A DNA stretch of 64,000 nucleotides, taken from an uncultured Ilumatobacter sp. (GTDB taxonomy: Bacteria; Actinomycetota; Acidimicrobiia; Acidimicrobiales; Ilumatobacteraceae). Under the pieces are notes generated by a model. It was not told the DNA's origin. It saw only the letters and a program-made list of their open reading frames with translations, and ran no database searches. The DNA is taken from contig CALFRK010000060.1 in assembly GCA_937919625.1 (NCBI GenBank), forward strand, positions 1 through 64,000, written 5' to 3'. A program made the position numbers and the translations under genes. Shown piece after piece: positions 18,545 through 26,028 of the stretch; within the stretch, counting starts at the first letter, position 1; every line of letters starts with the position of its first letter.

Positions 18545-18709
18545 ATGTCACAGAGCGAAACGAATACATCCCTTTCGGCTCAGCCATCACAATGCCGATC
18601 GCCGATGGGCACATATCCGGAGTGTCCGTTGTGTGGAGCAGATCTGTTCCCCGAGCACGCCCACTTCAAGTGTTCTGGATGTGGGTGGCGCGACAGCTGC
18701 TGCGACTGA
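18545..18709 (+). CDS. Small zinc-ribbon protein (54 aa)
   Basis: A 54-residue protein. After a Ser/Gln-rich head of about 24 residues it has CPLCGADL, then HAHFKCSGCGWRDSCCD at the C-terminus. The CxxC...CxxC pair is a classic zinc ribbon, and the CC near the end and the two His residues may add ligands. The reading frame fits the gap between the divergent MFS gene and the PCD-VOC gene, ending 12 bp before the latter. The role is unknown; possibly a nucleic-acid or protein adaptor. The dense Cys pattern is strong evidence that the frame is coding. Confidence 0.7.
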   Translation: MSQSETNTSLSAQPSQCRSPMGTYPECPLCGADLFPEHAHFKCSGCGWRDSCCD

Positions 18710-18721
18710 TGTACTAACCAG

Positions 18722-19375
18722 ATGGAATACACCCCGGTCAGCGCCGACGAGTTCGATCAGACCGATGGCATCGGCGACTGGAGGTTCGTGCTCGGGGCGA
18801 TACGAGCCGACTTCGTAGCTTTGTCGTTCCCGGCCGCAGCGGAGTTGGTCGTCGCCATCACCGAAGCGGCGGAGCGACTCGTTCATCATCCGGACGTCGA
18901 CGTGCGCTACCCCGGTCGGGTGCGGGTGTTGCTGACGACGCACGCCACCGGCGGGCTGACGACGCTCGATGTCGAACTCGCTCGGGAGATCTCACAGCTC
19001 GCAGCGGCGAGCAATGCCACTCCAATGACCGCCGACGTGCAGGGCATCGAGGTTGCGATCGACACGATGGACGCCGACCGGATCCGCCCGTTCTGGGCTG
19101 CGGTGCTCGGCTACGGCGAAGACCGTGGCGTGCTGGTCGATCCGTTCCGTAGCGGCCCGGCGTTCTGGTTCCAGCAGATGGACGAGCCGCGCCCCGAGCG
19201 CAATCGGTTCCACGTCGACGTGTCGGTGCCGCACGACGTCGCCGAACAACGAATCGCTGCGGCGCTCGCCGCTGGCGGCACGCTTGTCAGCGACCGGCGC
19301 GCCAACGCGTTCTGGGTACTCGCTGACGCCGACGGCAACGAGGCGTGTATCTGTACATGGCAGGACCGCGGCTGA
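18722..19375 (+). CDS. Pterin-4a-carbinolamine dehydratase domain fused to a VOC domain
   Basis: A 217-residue fusion. Residues 1 to about 95 are PCD/DCoH-like: the active-site pattern HHP...Y...H...D is visible in LVHHPDVDVRYPGRV followed by TTHATGGLTTLDVE. Residues about 105-215 form a VOC (glyoxalase/bleomycin-resistance) domain (DTMDADRIRPFWAAVLGY, ending VLADADGNEACICTW). PCD recycles 4a-hydroxy-tetrahydrobiopterin, but no aromatic amino-acid hydroxylase lies nearby, so the role here is open. VOC-PCD fusions occur in actinobacteria. It follows the zinc-ribbon gene by 12 bp. Confidence 0.8.
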   Translation: MEYTPVSADEFDQTDGIGDWRFVLGAIRADFVALSFPAAAELVVAITEAAERLVHHPDVDVRYPGRVRVLLTTHATGGLTTLDVELAREISQLAAASNATPMTADVQGIEVAIDTMDADRIRPFWAAVLGYGEDRGVLVDPFRSGPAFWFQQMDEPRPERNRFHVDVSVPHDVAEQRIAAALAAGGTLVSDRRANAFWVLADADGNEACICTWQDRG

Positions 19376-19393
19376 GCCCGACTGCAGCCTGGT

Positions 19394-20437
19394 TCAGCCG
19401 TTGATCAGCTCGGCCAGCATCTCCAGCTGGTCGGCCCTGCCATTCAGTAGCACGGTGGTCAGGCAGGTTTGCTTCCAGCGCGCCAGGTCGTCGCGAATCT
19501 TGTCGACCGGGCCGACGAGGGCGATGTCTTCGACCATCGCCAGCGGGATCGAGGCGGCAGCCTCCTGCTTCTTGCCCTCGAGGTAGAGCGCTTGAACCTT
19601 GAGGGCGACCTCTTCCCAACCCATCCGGGCAAACACGTCGAAGTGGAAGTTGGCGTCTTTGGCGCCCATCCCACCGGCGTACAGAGCGACCATCGGGCGC
19701 ATCATGTCGGCACACTTTTCGACGTCGTCGCCGGGGATGATGGTGAGCATCGAGGCGACCTCGAATCGATCGGCCTTGGCGGCCTCGCCGCTGGCCTCGA
19801 ACCCGATCCGCAGCCGCTCGCGGTACCAGCCGTCGTCCTTGGGGGAGAAGAACAGCGGTAGCCAGCCGTCGCAGATCTCGGCGGCGAGCGAGACGTTCTT
19901 GGGGCCCTCTGCGCCGAGGTAGATCGGGATCTCGGTGCGCAAGGGGTGCACGGTGGCCTTGAGCGCCTTGCCGAGCCCCAATCCGTCGGCACCGGTGTAG
20001 GGCATGTCGTAGTGCTTGCCATGGAACTCTGTCGGTCCCTCGCGGCGGACGATATCGCGAACGATGCGCACGTACTCGCGGGTGCGCTCGAGCGGGCGCG
20101 GGTAAGGCTTGCCATACCAGCCCTCGACGACCTGTGGTCCTGAGGCGCCCAACCCAAGGATGAAACGGCCACCCGACAGATGGTCCATCGTGAGCGCCGA
20201 CATGGCGGTCGTTGCCGGGGTGCGGGCAGACATCTGCACGATCGATGTGCCGAGCTTGATGTTCTTGGTGTGGCTGCCCCACCAGGCGAGCGGAGTCAGG
20301 CTGTCGCTGCCGTACGCCTCGGCGGTCCAAAACGAATCGAAGTCGAGTCGGTCAGCCTCCTGGATCGCTTCGAGCGCGCCTGGGGGAGGACCCGACGACC
20401 AGTAGCCGGTTGAGTAGCCGAGTTTGAGGTCTGACAT
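19394..20437 (-). CDS. Luciferase-like (LLM class) F420-dependent oxidoreductase
   Basis: A 347-residue TIM-barrel protein of the bacterial luciferase family, of the F420-using type common in actinobacteria. Typical features are LGYSTGYWSSGPPPGALEAI at the N-terminus, TSIVQMSARTPATTAMSA, the glycine-rich GGRFILGLGASGPQVVEGW and IPIYLGAEGPKNVSLAAE. The substrate is unknown. The divergent arfB gene starts only 26 bp away, so both are probably leaderless. Confidence 0.85.
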   Translation of the reverse strand: MSDLKLGYSTGYWSSGPPPGALEAIQEADRLDFDSFWTAEAYGSDSLTPLAWWGSHTKNIKLGTSIVQMSARTPATTAMSALTMDHLSGGRFILGLGASGPQVVEGWYGKPYPRPLERTREYVRIVRDIVRREGPTEFHGKHYDMPYTGADGLGLGKALKATVHPLRTEIPIYLGAEGPKNVSLAAEICDGWLPLFFSPKDDGWYRERLRIGFEASGEAAKADRFEVASMLTIIPGDDVEKCADMMRPMVALYAGGMGAKDANFHFDVFARMGWEEVALKVQALYLEGKKQEAAASIPLAMVEDIALVGPVDKIRDDLARWKQTCLTTVLLNGRADQLEMLAELING

Positions 20438-20463
20438 GCCATAGATCGTGGCAGGCTGGCGAC

Positions 20464-20877
20464 ATGAACGACGATTTGATCGTCACCCGATCGGTGAGTA
20501 TTCCGCGCCACGAGTTACATATGTCGTTCAGCGCGTCCGGTGGTCCGGGTGGCCAACACGCCAACAAGACTGCCAGTCGCGTCGAGCTGCGGTTCGATAT
20601 CGCCAACTCGTCGGCCTTGGGACCAGTGCAACGGCAGCGCTTGGTCGAGCGACTGGGTGACGAAGTTCGGATCGTGGTCGACGACGAGCGCAGTCAACTC
20701 CGCAACCGCGCGTTGGCCGAGGAACGGCTGGCTGCAAGGCTGCAATCGGCTCTGCACGTCGAGCGCCCACGGCGCCCGACGCGACCGACAAAGGGATCAA
20801 AGAACCGTCGTCTCAAGGCCAAGCAGCAACGTGGCCAGATCAAACAGCAACGCCGTCGCCCAAACAGCGACGACTGA
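20464..20877 (+). CDS. arfB: Peptidyl-tRNA hydrolase ArfB (ribosome rescue factor)
   Basis: A 137-residue class I release-factor-like protein. The catalytic GGQ is in SASGGPGGQHANKTASRVEL, and the C-terminal tail is strongly basic (KNRRLKAKQQRGQIKQQRRR), as needed to enter the empty mRNA channel of stalled ribosomes. It lacks a codon-recognition domain, which separates it from RF1/RF2. It rescues ribosomes stalled on non-stop mRNA by hydrolysing peptidyl-tRNA. Confidence 0.92.
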   Translation: MNDDLIVTRSVSIPRHELHMSFSASGGPGGQHANKTASRVELRFDIANSSALGPVQRQRLVERLGDEVRIVVDDERSQLRNRALAEERLAARLQSALHVERPRRPTRPTKGSKNRRLKAKQQRGQIKQQRRRPNSDD

Positions 20878-21067
20878 TACCACCCGCATATGGCCGGGCC
20901 GAGTGCCCGATCGGCACAGCCGGTACATACCGCACGGTCGATCGCCGGTGTTCCGGGATGCCCGCATAGGTCGGACCTCGTGATCTGATCGGAAGGTGCT
21001 CGACTGGCGGTTGCAAACTGTAGACGCAACGGGTCGTAGAGGCATTTGGACTGATAGAACGGACCTC
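20878..21067. other. Intergenic region arfB-copC
   Basis: 190 bp with no ORF, strong hairpin or T-run that I can support. TAGAAC 7 nt before the copC ATG is a near match to the leaderless -10 pattern. Confidence 0.4.
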
Positions 21068-21580
21068 ATGAAACGACAGGTCATTCGCATCGCTCGTGTG
21101 CTGGCAGCGGGCGTGATCGCGGTCGTTGTCGTCGGTGGTCAAGGTTTCACGACGAGTGCTCATGACGATATAGGTTCATCCGATCCGGCGTCCGGGTCGA
21201 AAATCGACGAACCGATCAGCGAGGTCACACTGGTGTTTCTGTCCGAGATCGCCGATGACATCGATCTGGCTCTGCTCGACCCTGACGAGAACCTCGTCGG
21301 CTCGGTCACCACCAAGCTCTCCCCGACGGTCGCCAAGGTCGAGTTCGAGCTGCTCGATCGTAAGGGGACCTACATCGTCAGGTATATCGCCACGACCGTC
21401 TCCGACGGCCATCTCACGACGGGCGCGATCTCGTTCAAGTACGGCTCGACAGGTTCGGGAATGTCGCTTGCGGTGTGGGCACTGTTCGGTATTGTTTCCG
21501 CCGGCATCCTCGCTGTCGGCGTCCACTACAGTGTTCGAAATCATCGCCAGCTCGTCGCCGATGCGTCAGGCGTTGAGTAG
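21068..21580 (+). CDS. CopC-domain secreted/membrane-anchored protein
   Basis: A 170-residue exported protein. The signal peptide (MKRQVIRIARVLAAGVIAVV) ends before AHDDIGSSDPASGSKI, the usual CopC start where the first His can bind Cu(II). The beta-sandwich follows, with SDGHLTTGAISFKYG near its end. A C-terminal TM helix (SLAVWALFGIVSAGILAVGV) anchors it outside the membrane. No CopD is fused or adjacent. Instead a polytopic membrane protein lies convergent, its 3' end overlapping this gene by 15 bp. A role in copper binding or delivery is inferred. Confidence 0.85.
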   Translation: MKRQVIRIARVLAAGVIAVVVVGGQGFTTSAHDDIGSSDPASGSKIDEPISEVTLVFLSEIADDIDLALLDPDENLVGSVTTKLSPTVAKVEFELLDRKGTYIVRYIATTVSDGHLTTGAISFKYGSTGSGMSLAVWALFGIVSAGILAVGVHYSVRNHRQLVADASGVE

Positions 21581-22882
21581 CAGCCACAGGCCGAGGGTGC
21601 TGTAGAGCACCATCACCACAAGCATGACGGCTTGCGTGATGAAGGCGTTCGCCCCGCGGTAGCGCTCGACCGAGCGGTCGTGAGCCACGGTGATGCCCCC
21701 GACGTGGCCGGCGAGGATGGCGATGACCTGGATCCAGGCTGTGAGCGTAGGGCTGACCAGGGTGAGGTCGGTGTGGCCACCTGCACCACCAAACAGGTCC
21801 CACCCCTGTCCGCCGGGGTCGGACAGTCTGATGATGAACGTTTGCGTTTCATCGATCAAGAGTTGGGCATAGTGGGCGATGGCGTAGCCGAAAACGATCG
21901 GTACGAGGGTCGGCGCAAAGTCGTCGGCCGTGGTTCGCCACGGGGTTTCGGTCTTGCGAGCAATCCACGCTGTGCCGGCCGCGAACAGCATGGTCACGAG
22001 GGCGATCGACACGAGGACACCCGAGAGCAACACGATGCTGCCGCCCCAACCGGTTGGCCGCCCGAGCACAGACCGACCCATCTCGGATTCGGCGAACCCG
22101 TCGAACGTCGTACCGCCGAGCACCACCAACAATGTGGCGGCGGTGCCCGAAACCACCGGCATCGTCGCCAGCCCAGCCATCGGTGCCCGGATTGTGATGC
22201 CGTCAGCGCTGACGCGGACTGGCGCCATCGCCGCGATCATGTTCGACAGAGCGCCGAAGGGTTCGTGCTCGACCAGCCATGCAATGCCCCATCGTGCCGC
22301 CATGGCGAGCGACACGACGGCGTGTGTCAGCAGCACCCAGCCGAGCAGTCTCGGTGACGAACGCGATGGGTGGGCGAGCTCGAGGAACAGAAACACCAAC
22401 AGGCCAGATGCCGCCGGCCACATTCCGAGCCACGGCGGTGCAACGGCGCGTTCACGGATGGATTGAAGCCCGAACCGACCCCTTAGCCACTCGGCACCGC
22501 GTGCGATCGTGACCACTGGGTTGACCACATGCCAGACATTGCCCATGATGCCGCTGAGCAACTGCGCCCCCACCCAGGCGACGACGTAAAACGAGACGGG
22601 CACGATGCTGACGCTGTCGTCGTCGGCGCCGAACAGCCCGGCGAGCACGCTCATCAGAAACAGTGTCAACAAGATGATGCGGCCTGTCACTGCGAGGGTT
22701 CTCGTGAGGGGTCGGCCGATGCCGAATGTGTGGCCGGGCGCGAGCGCTGCCAGCCGGGGGCGTTTCCACAGCGCGCCTAGTGCAACGAACGAGACGAAGA
22801 GGGCTATCGCAGCGCCCCAAACGAACATCCAACCCGGCAGCGGTAGGTCGCCGCGTGACCCGACGCCGTGGGCGATCAGCAT
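21566..22882 (-). CDS. Polytopic membrane protein (similar to actinobacterial 'fenitrothion hydrolase')
   Basis: A 438-residue membrane protein with roughly ten hydrophobic segments. The start LIAHGVGSRGDLPLPGWMF, followed by SFVALGALW, resembles proteins annotated fenitrothion hydrolase in several actinobacteria; I recall this from memory and have not checked it. I see no catalytic motif of a known hydrolase, so that name is likely misleading. The protein contains His residues near membrane ends (NVWHVVNP, IAHYAQLLID, ILAGHVGGITVAHD) that could bind a metal. It is translated from an ATG that overlaps the stop of the cupredoxin-like lipoprotein gene by one base, so the two form an operon. Confidence 0.65.
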   Translation of the reverse strand: MLIAHGVGSRGDLPLPGWMFVWGAAIALFVSFVALGALWKRPRLAALAPGHTFGIGRPLTRTLAVTGRIILLTLFLMSVLAGLFGADDDSVSIVPVSFYVVAWVGAQLLSGIMGNVWHVVNPVVTIARGAEWLRGRFGLQSIRERAVAPPWLGMWPAASGLLVFLFLELAHPSRSSPRLLGWVLLTHAVVSLAMAARWGIAWLVEHEPFGALSNMIAAMAPVRVSADGITIRAPMAGLATMPVVSGTAATLLVVLGGTTFDGFAESEMGRSVLGRPTGWGGSIVLLSGVLVSIALVTMLFAAGTAWIARKTETPWRTTADDFAPTLVPIVFGYAIAHYAQLLIDETQTFIIRLSDPGGQGWDLFGGAGGHTDLTLVSPTLTAWIQVIAILAGHVGGITVAHDRSVERYRGANAFITQAVMLVVMVLYSTLGLWLLLNA

Positions 22883-23316
22883 CAGCTGATCTCGACTTCG
22901 ACGAGCAGCAGATCGTTATCCTCGAGCTCGACCTCGAACACGCCTGAGATATCGGCCGTGAACGTGATGACCGCTGCCGACGTCGGTGTGACGTCGCCGT
23001 GTAGTTCGTAGCCGTGCACGTGGACCTCGTCATCGACGTCGGCGGTTACGGAGAGCTCGATGGTGGCGCCCAGCGGGACAGCGACTCGGTCGTCGTCGGT
23101 TGCCACGGCACCAGCCGAGACTGTGACCGCCACGCGCACGATCCCGTCGTCAATGTGGGTGCTCACGACCTCTTCGCCGGCGCTCGCCTTCGTCGCCGGC
23201 GGGGCGCTGGTTGTGCCCGGCGATCCTGCATCGCCCCCGCTGCTGCAAGCACTAAACGCAAGGGCGATCACCGACGCCGCCGCGAGCTTCCGGAGGTCAG
23301 TCGGGGATTGCTGCAT
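22882..23316 (-). CDS. Cupredoxin-like lipoprotein
   Basis: A 144-residue protein. A lipoprotein signal ends at FSACSSGGD (Cys24), followed by a Ser/Thr/Pro-rich linker. The rest resembles a single cupredoxin-like beta-barrel: VPLGATIELSVTADVDDEVHVHGYELHGDV contains three His residues in the usual place for the first part of a copper site, and it ends FEVELEDNDLLLVEVEIS. I do not see a Cys-Met pair as in type I copper proteins. TACCGT lies 7 nt before the ATG, so it is likely leaderless. It is coupled to the downstream membrane protein. Confidence 0.75.
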   Translation of the reverse strand: MQQSPTDLRKLAAASVIALAFSACSSGGDAGSPGTTSAPPATKASAGEEVVSTHIDDGIVRVAVTVSAGAVATDDDRVAVPLGATIELSVTADVDDEVHVHGYELHGDVTPTSAAVITFTADISGVFEVELEDNDLLLVEVEIS

Positions 23317-23365
23317 CGGAAAGACGGTACTTGGAAAACGATCTGAGAGAGAGAGGCCTTACCAC

Positions 23366-23418
23366 GTGGGTTGGGAGATGTGGGTTGGGAGACGCGCGTT
23401 GGGAGATGTGCCTGGGAT
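23366..23418. repeat. 14-bp tandem repeat, about 3.8 copies
   Basis: The unit GTGGGTTGGGAGAT occurs at 23366-23379, 23380-23393 (one change) and 23394-23407 (two changes), with a partial fourth copy to 23418. It lies in the 205-bp gap between the 3' end of the P450 gene and the start of the lipoprotein gene. G-tracts spaced this way could form a G-quadruplex. The rest of the gap shows nothing I can name. Confidence 0.7.
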
Positions 23419-23521
23419 CTCAGCGGATAGGTCGCTCCGCTCTGTTCGAATGCGCACCGATCCCCCATCACGATTGGTCGCAGTTCGCCTATCGGCTCAC
23501 GATCCTGGCGCAACTGCCAAC

Positions 23522-24748
23522 TCAGGTGGGGGTGAAGCGGACCGGAAGGTTGTTGGGGCCGAAGATGCCGACCGACGATGGTTTCCAGGTGATCTCGCCA
23601 GCCAGCTCGAGGTTGGGCAGGCGTTGGGCCATCAACACCAACGCCTCTTGCTGCTCGGCTCGGGCGAGAGCCGCCCCGAGGCAGTAGTGAATGCCCGAAC
23701 CGAATGTGAGCTGTGGCTTGTTGGAGGGTTGGCGGGTGATATCGAAGTCGTTCGGGTTGTCGAAGATCTCGGGATCACGGTTGGCCAAGGCGAGCGACGG
23801 GCCGATGAACGAGCCCTTCGGGAACAGCACGTCGCGGTATTCGATGTCTTCGCTGGCGAACCGTGCGGTGTAGCGCACGGCGCCGAAGTAGCGCATAGTC
23901 TCCTCGACGGCGCGTGGGGCGAGTTCGGGTTGATCGGCCAAAAGGCGCCACTGGTCGGGGTGATTGGCAAACAACGATACCGAGCAGCCGAGTTGGTTAC
24001 GGGTGGTGTCGGTGCCGGCCATCAACACCGCCACGCACAGCATCACGAGCTCGTCGTGCGACAACCGGTCGCCGTCGGACTCGGCGGCGATCAATGACGA
24101 GATCAGGTCGTCGGACGGCGTCGAGCGGCGTTGTTCGATGATCTCGCTGACATACGCATCGAGCTCGTCCTGTGCTCGGAAGATGGTTGGCATGTCTTCT
24201 TGCAGGTTGCCGTTGAAGATCCGGAAGATGTCGGTGGCCCAGTTCGAGAACAGCTGCCAGTCTTGTTTCGGGGCCCCGAACAGTTCACAGATAATCGGGA
24301 TCGGGTAGTGCTCGCAGAAGTCGACGGCAAGGTCTGCCTGGCCCCTGGAGGCAAAGCTGTCGAGCAACTCGGTGACGACGCTGCGCATGTAGGGACGCAG
24401 CGCATCTGCATGGCGGGGCGAGAAGGCAGGTCCGACGAGACGGCGCAGTCGGGTGTGTTCGTCACCCTCAGCCGACAGGATCGAGGGTCGACGGCGGCGG
24501 GCCAGCCACTCGGGGTTGTCGATACCTGACATCTCGAGGATCTTGCCGGAGGCGCTGTGCCACCGCTTGTCGCGCAACATGGCGACGACATCGTCGTAGT
24601 GCAAGATCGAGTACCCGAACATGTTGCGGGCGATCCACGACTCGTTTGCTGCTGCACCAGCCTCAGCACGCTGTTCGTCGACGGTCGGCGTGATGCCGTT
24701 GATCGGTGTCAGGTCGGGCATCTCGATATCTGAGGCGAGCGTGGCCAT
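23522..24748 (-). CDS. Cytochrome P450
   Basis: A 408-residue soluble P450 of the bacterial CYP type. Visible are the I-helix AGTDTT motif (VAVLMAGTDTTRNQLG), the K-helix ExxR (EETMRYFGAVRYTARF) and the heme-binding loop FGSGIHYCLGAALAR with the axial Cys. TAAGGT lies 6 nt before the ATG. It needs a ferredoxin and reductase, and none lies nearby. The methyltransferase gene ends 50 bp upstream on the same strand, so a transcript could cover both. The substrate is unknown. Confidence 0.95.
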   Translation of the reverse strand: MATLASDIEMPDLTPINGITPTVDEQRAEAGAAANESWIARNMFGYSILHYDDVVAMLRDKRWHSASGKILEMSGIDNPEWLARRRRPSILSAEGDEHTRLRRLVGPAFSPRHADALRPYMRSVVTELLDSFASRGQADLAVDFCEHYPIPIICELFGAPKQDWQLFSNWATDIFRIFNGNLQEDMPTIFRAQDELDAYVSEIIEQRRSTPSDDLISSLIAAESDGDRLSHDELVMLCVAVLMAGTDTTRNQLGCSVSLFANHPDQWRLLADQPELAPRAVEETMRYFGAVRYTARFASEDIEYRDVLFPKGSFIGPSLALANRDPEIFDNPNDFDITRQPSNKPQLTFGSGIHYCLGAALARAEQQEALVLMAQRLPNLELAGEITWKPSSVGIFGPNNLPVRFTPT

Positions 24749-24798
24749 GAGAGGACCTTACGAGAGTGGGGTGCCGAGTTTTGGGTCGCAGCCAGTGG

Positions 24799-25806
24799 TC
24801 AGTCGCGACGGCGACGGCGGCGCGGCGCGGCGTCCGCGTTCGGATCGGCGACGACACTGATGGCGTTGGTGAGCGGGCCTGTGGTGGCGACGATGTGTTC
24901 GACGCTGGGCATCTCGCCCGGCTGATAATGGTCGAGCTGGTTACGCATTTCGGCAAGGTGGACCGGTGATGTGCCGCAGCATCCACCGACGATCCTCGCT
25001 CCGGAGTCGACGGCGAGTGTGGCGTAGTGGCCCATCAGCTCGGGGTTGCCGCTGTACTCGATTTCGGTTCCTCTGAACTGTGGGACCCCGCAGTTGCTCT
25101 TGGCGATAATCACGGTTTCGACGTTGCGCATCTGCTGGATCGCCAGCAGCAGGTCGGAGGCGCCCACGCCGCAGTTGGCACCGATCGCCATCGGTCGAAC
25201 CGAGAGGTCGGCAAACACGTCGATCAGTTCGGTCGGACGCAAGCCCATCATCGTGCGCCCGGCGGTGTCGAACGATGCCGTAACTGTGTACGGCAGCCCA
25301 ACCGCGATCGCCGCCAGCGCAGCCGCCCGCATCTCTTGTGCAGCCGACTTGGTTTCGATCCATGCCACGTCGGCGCCCCCGGCCTTGAGGCCTTCGATCT
25401 CTTCGATGAACGCTTCGATGGCGCCCTGCTCGGTCATCGATCCGAGCGGCTCGAGCAGCTCGCCCGTTGGCCCGACGGATCCGGCCACCAGAACCGCCCG
25501 CCCCGCCGCCTCGGCCACCTCGGAGGCGATTCTGGCAGCCCGCTCGGCGATCTCTGTTGCCCGATCCTCGGCATTGTGCAGCTTGAGCCGAAACCGATTA
25601 CAGCCGAACGTGTTGGTCAAGATGATGTCGGCACCGGCGTCGACGAACTCTTGGTGCAACTGTCGGACCTTGTCGGGTTGTTCGATATTCCAGAGCTCGG
25701 GTGGTTCGCCGGGACCGAGGCCCATATCAAAATAGTTCGTACCCGTGGCCCCATCTGCGAGCAGCGGTACGTCGAGTGCGAGGAGGGCTTCGAGTGTGGT
25801 CCGCAT
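24799..25806 (-). CDS. Homocysteine S-methyltransferase-family protein
   Basis: A 335-residue zinc TIM-barrel methyltransferase similar to betaine-homocysteine methyltransferase and the N-terminal module of MetH. It begins LLADGATGTNYFDMGL, and has NTFGCNRFRL and the zinc cysteines in GANCGVGASD and GGCCGTSPVH. The C-terminal tail ends in six consecutive arginines, which is unusual. The methyl donor cannot be told from sequence; BHMT-like, S-methylmethionine or corrinoid-dependent use are options. TAACCT lies 9 nt before the ATG. Confidence 0.85.
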   Translation of the reverse strand: MRTTLEALLALDVPLLADGATGTNYFDMGLGPGEPPELWNIEQPDKVRQLHQEFVDAGADIILTNTFGCNRFRLKLHNAEDRATEIAERAARIASEVAEAAGRAVLVAGSVGPTGELLEPLGSMTEQGAIEAFIEEIEGLKAGGADVAWIETKSAAQEMRAAALAAIAVGLPYTVTASFDTAGRTMMGLRPTELIDVFADLSVRPMAIGANCGVGASDLLLAIQQMRNVETVIIAKSNCGVPQFRGTEIEYSGNPELMGHYATLAVDSGARIVGGCCGTSPVHLAEMRNQLDHYQPGEMPSVEHIVATTGPLTNAISVVADPNADAAPRRRRRRD

Positions 25807-26028
25807 GGTGATCTCAGGTTAGTGCCCCGACCACAAACGTTTGCCCTGTTTCGACGGTCAGCTTCGCCCCTGGCTGCGTTGCGGCTCCTCATAGTGGGGC
25901 AAGGCCAGTACATCGTCGCCGCGCCTTGCCAGGAACGAACCTGACTCGCCGCCAACACCACAAACGTTCATGGTCACGGCACTAGCCAGTCGCCACCGGT
26001 AGGCAGCTCGCCAGGCAGCTCGGGGACC
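25807..26028. other. Intergenic region upstream of the methyltransferase gene
   Basis: 222 bp between the end of ald and the methyltransferase start. It holds an 11-bp direct repeat CCACAAACGTT at 25831-25841 and 25958-25968, an 8-bp inverted repeat GGCAAGGC/GCCTTGCC at 25898-25905 and 25923-25930, and AGGCAGCTCG twice at 26001-26010 and 26013-26022. On the minus strand a 37-codon frame opens at about 25972 with no clear ribosome site. I cannot assign a riboswitch class. Confidence 0.35.

Noticed and set aside
23366-23418. CRISPR-like array
   Set aside because: Repeats are 14 bp with no spacers; it is a simple tandem repeat.
25807-26028. A named riboswitch before the methyltransferase gene
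   Set aside because: I could not match any SAM, SAH or cobalamin consensus by eye; only repeats are reported.
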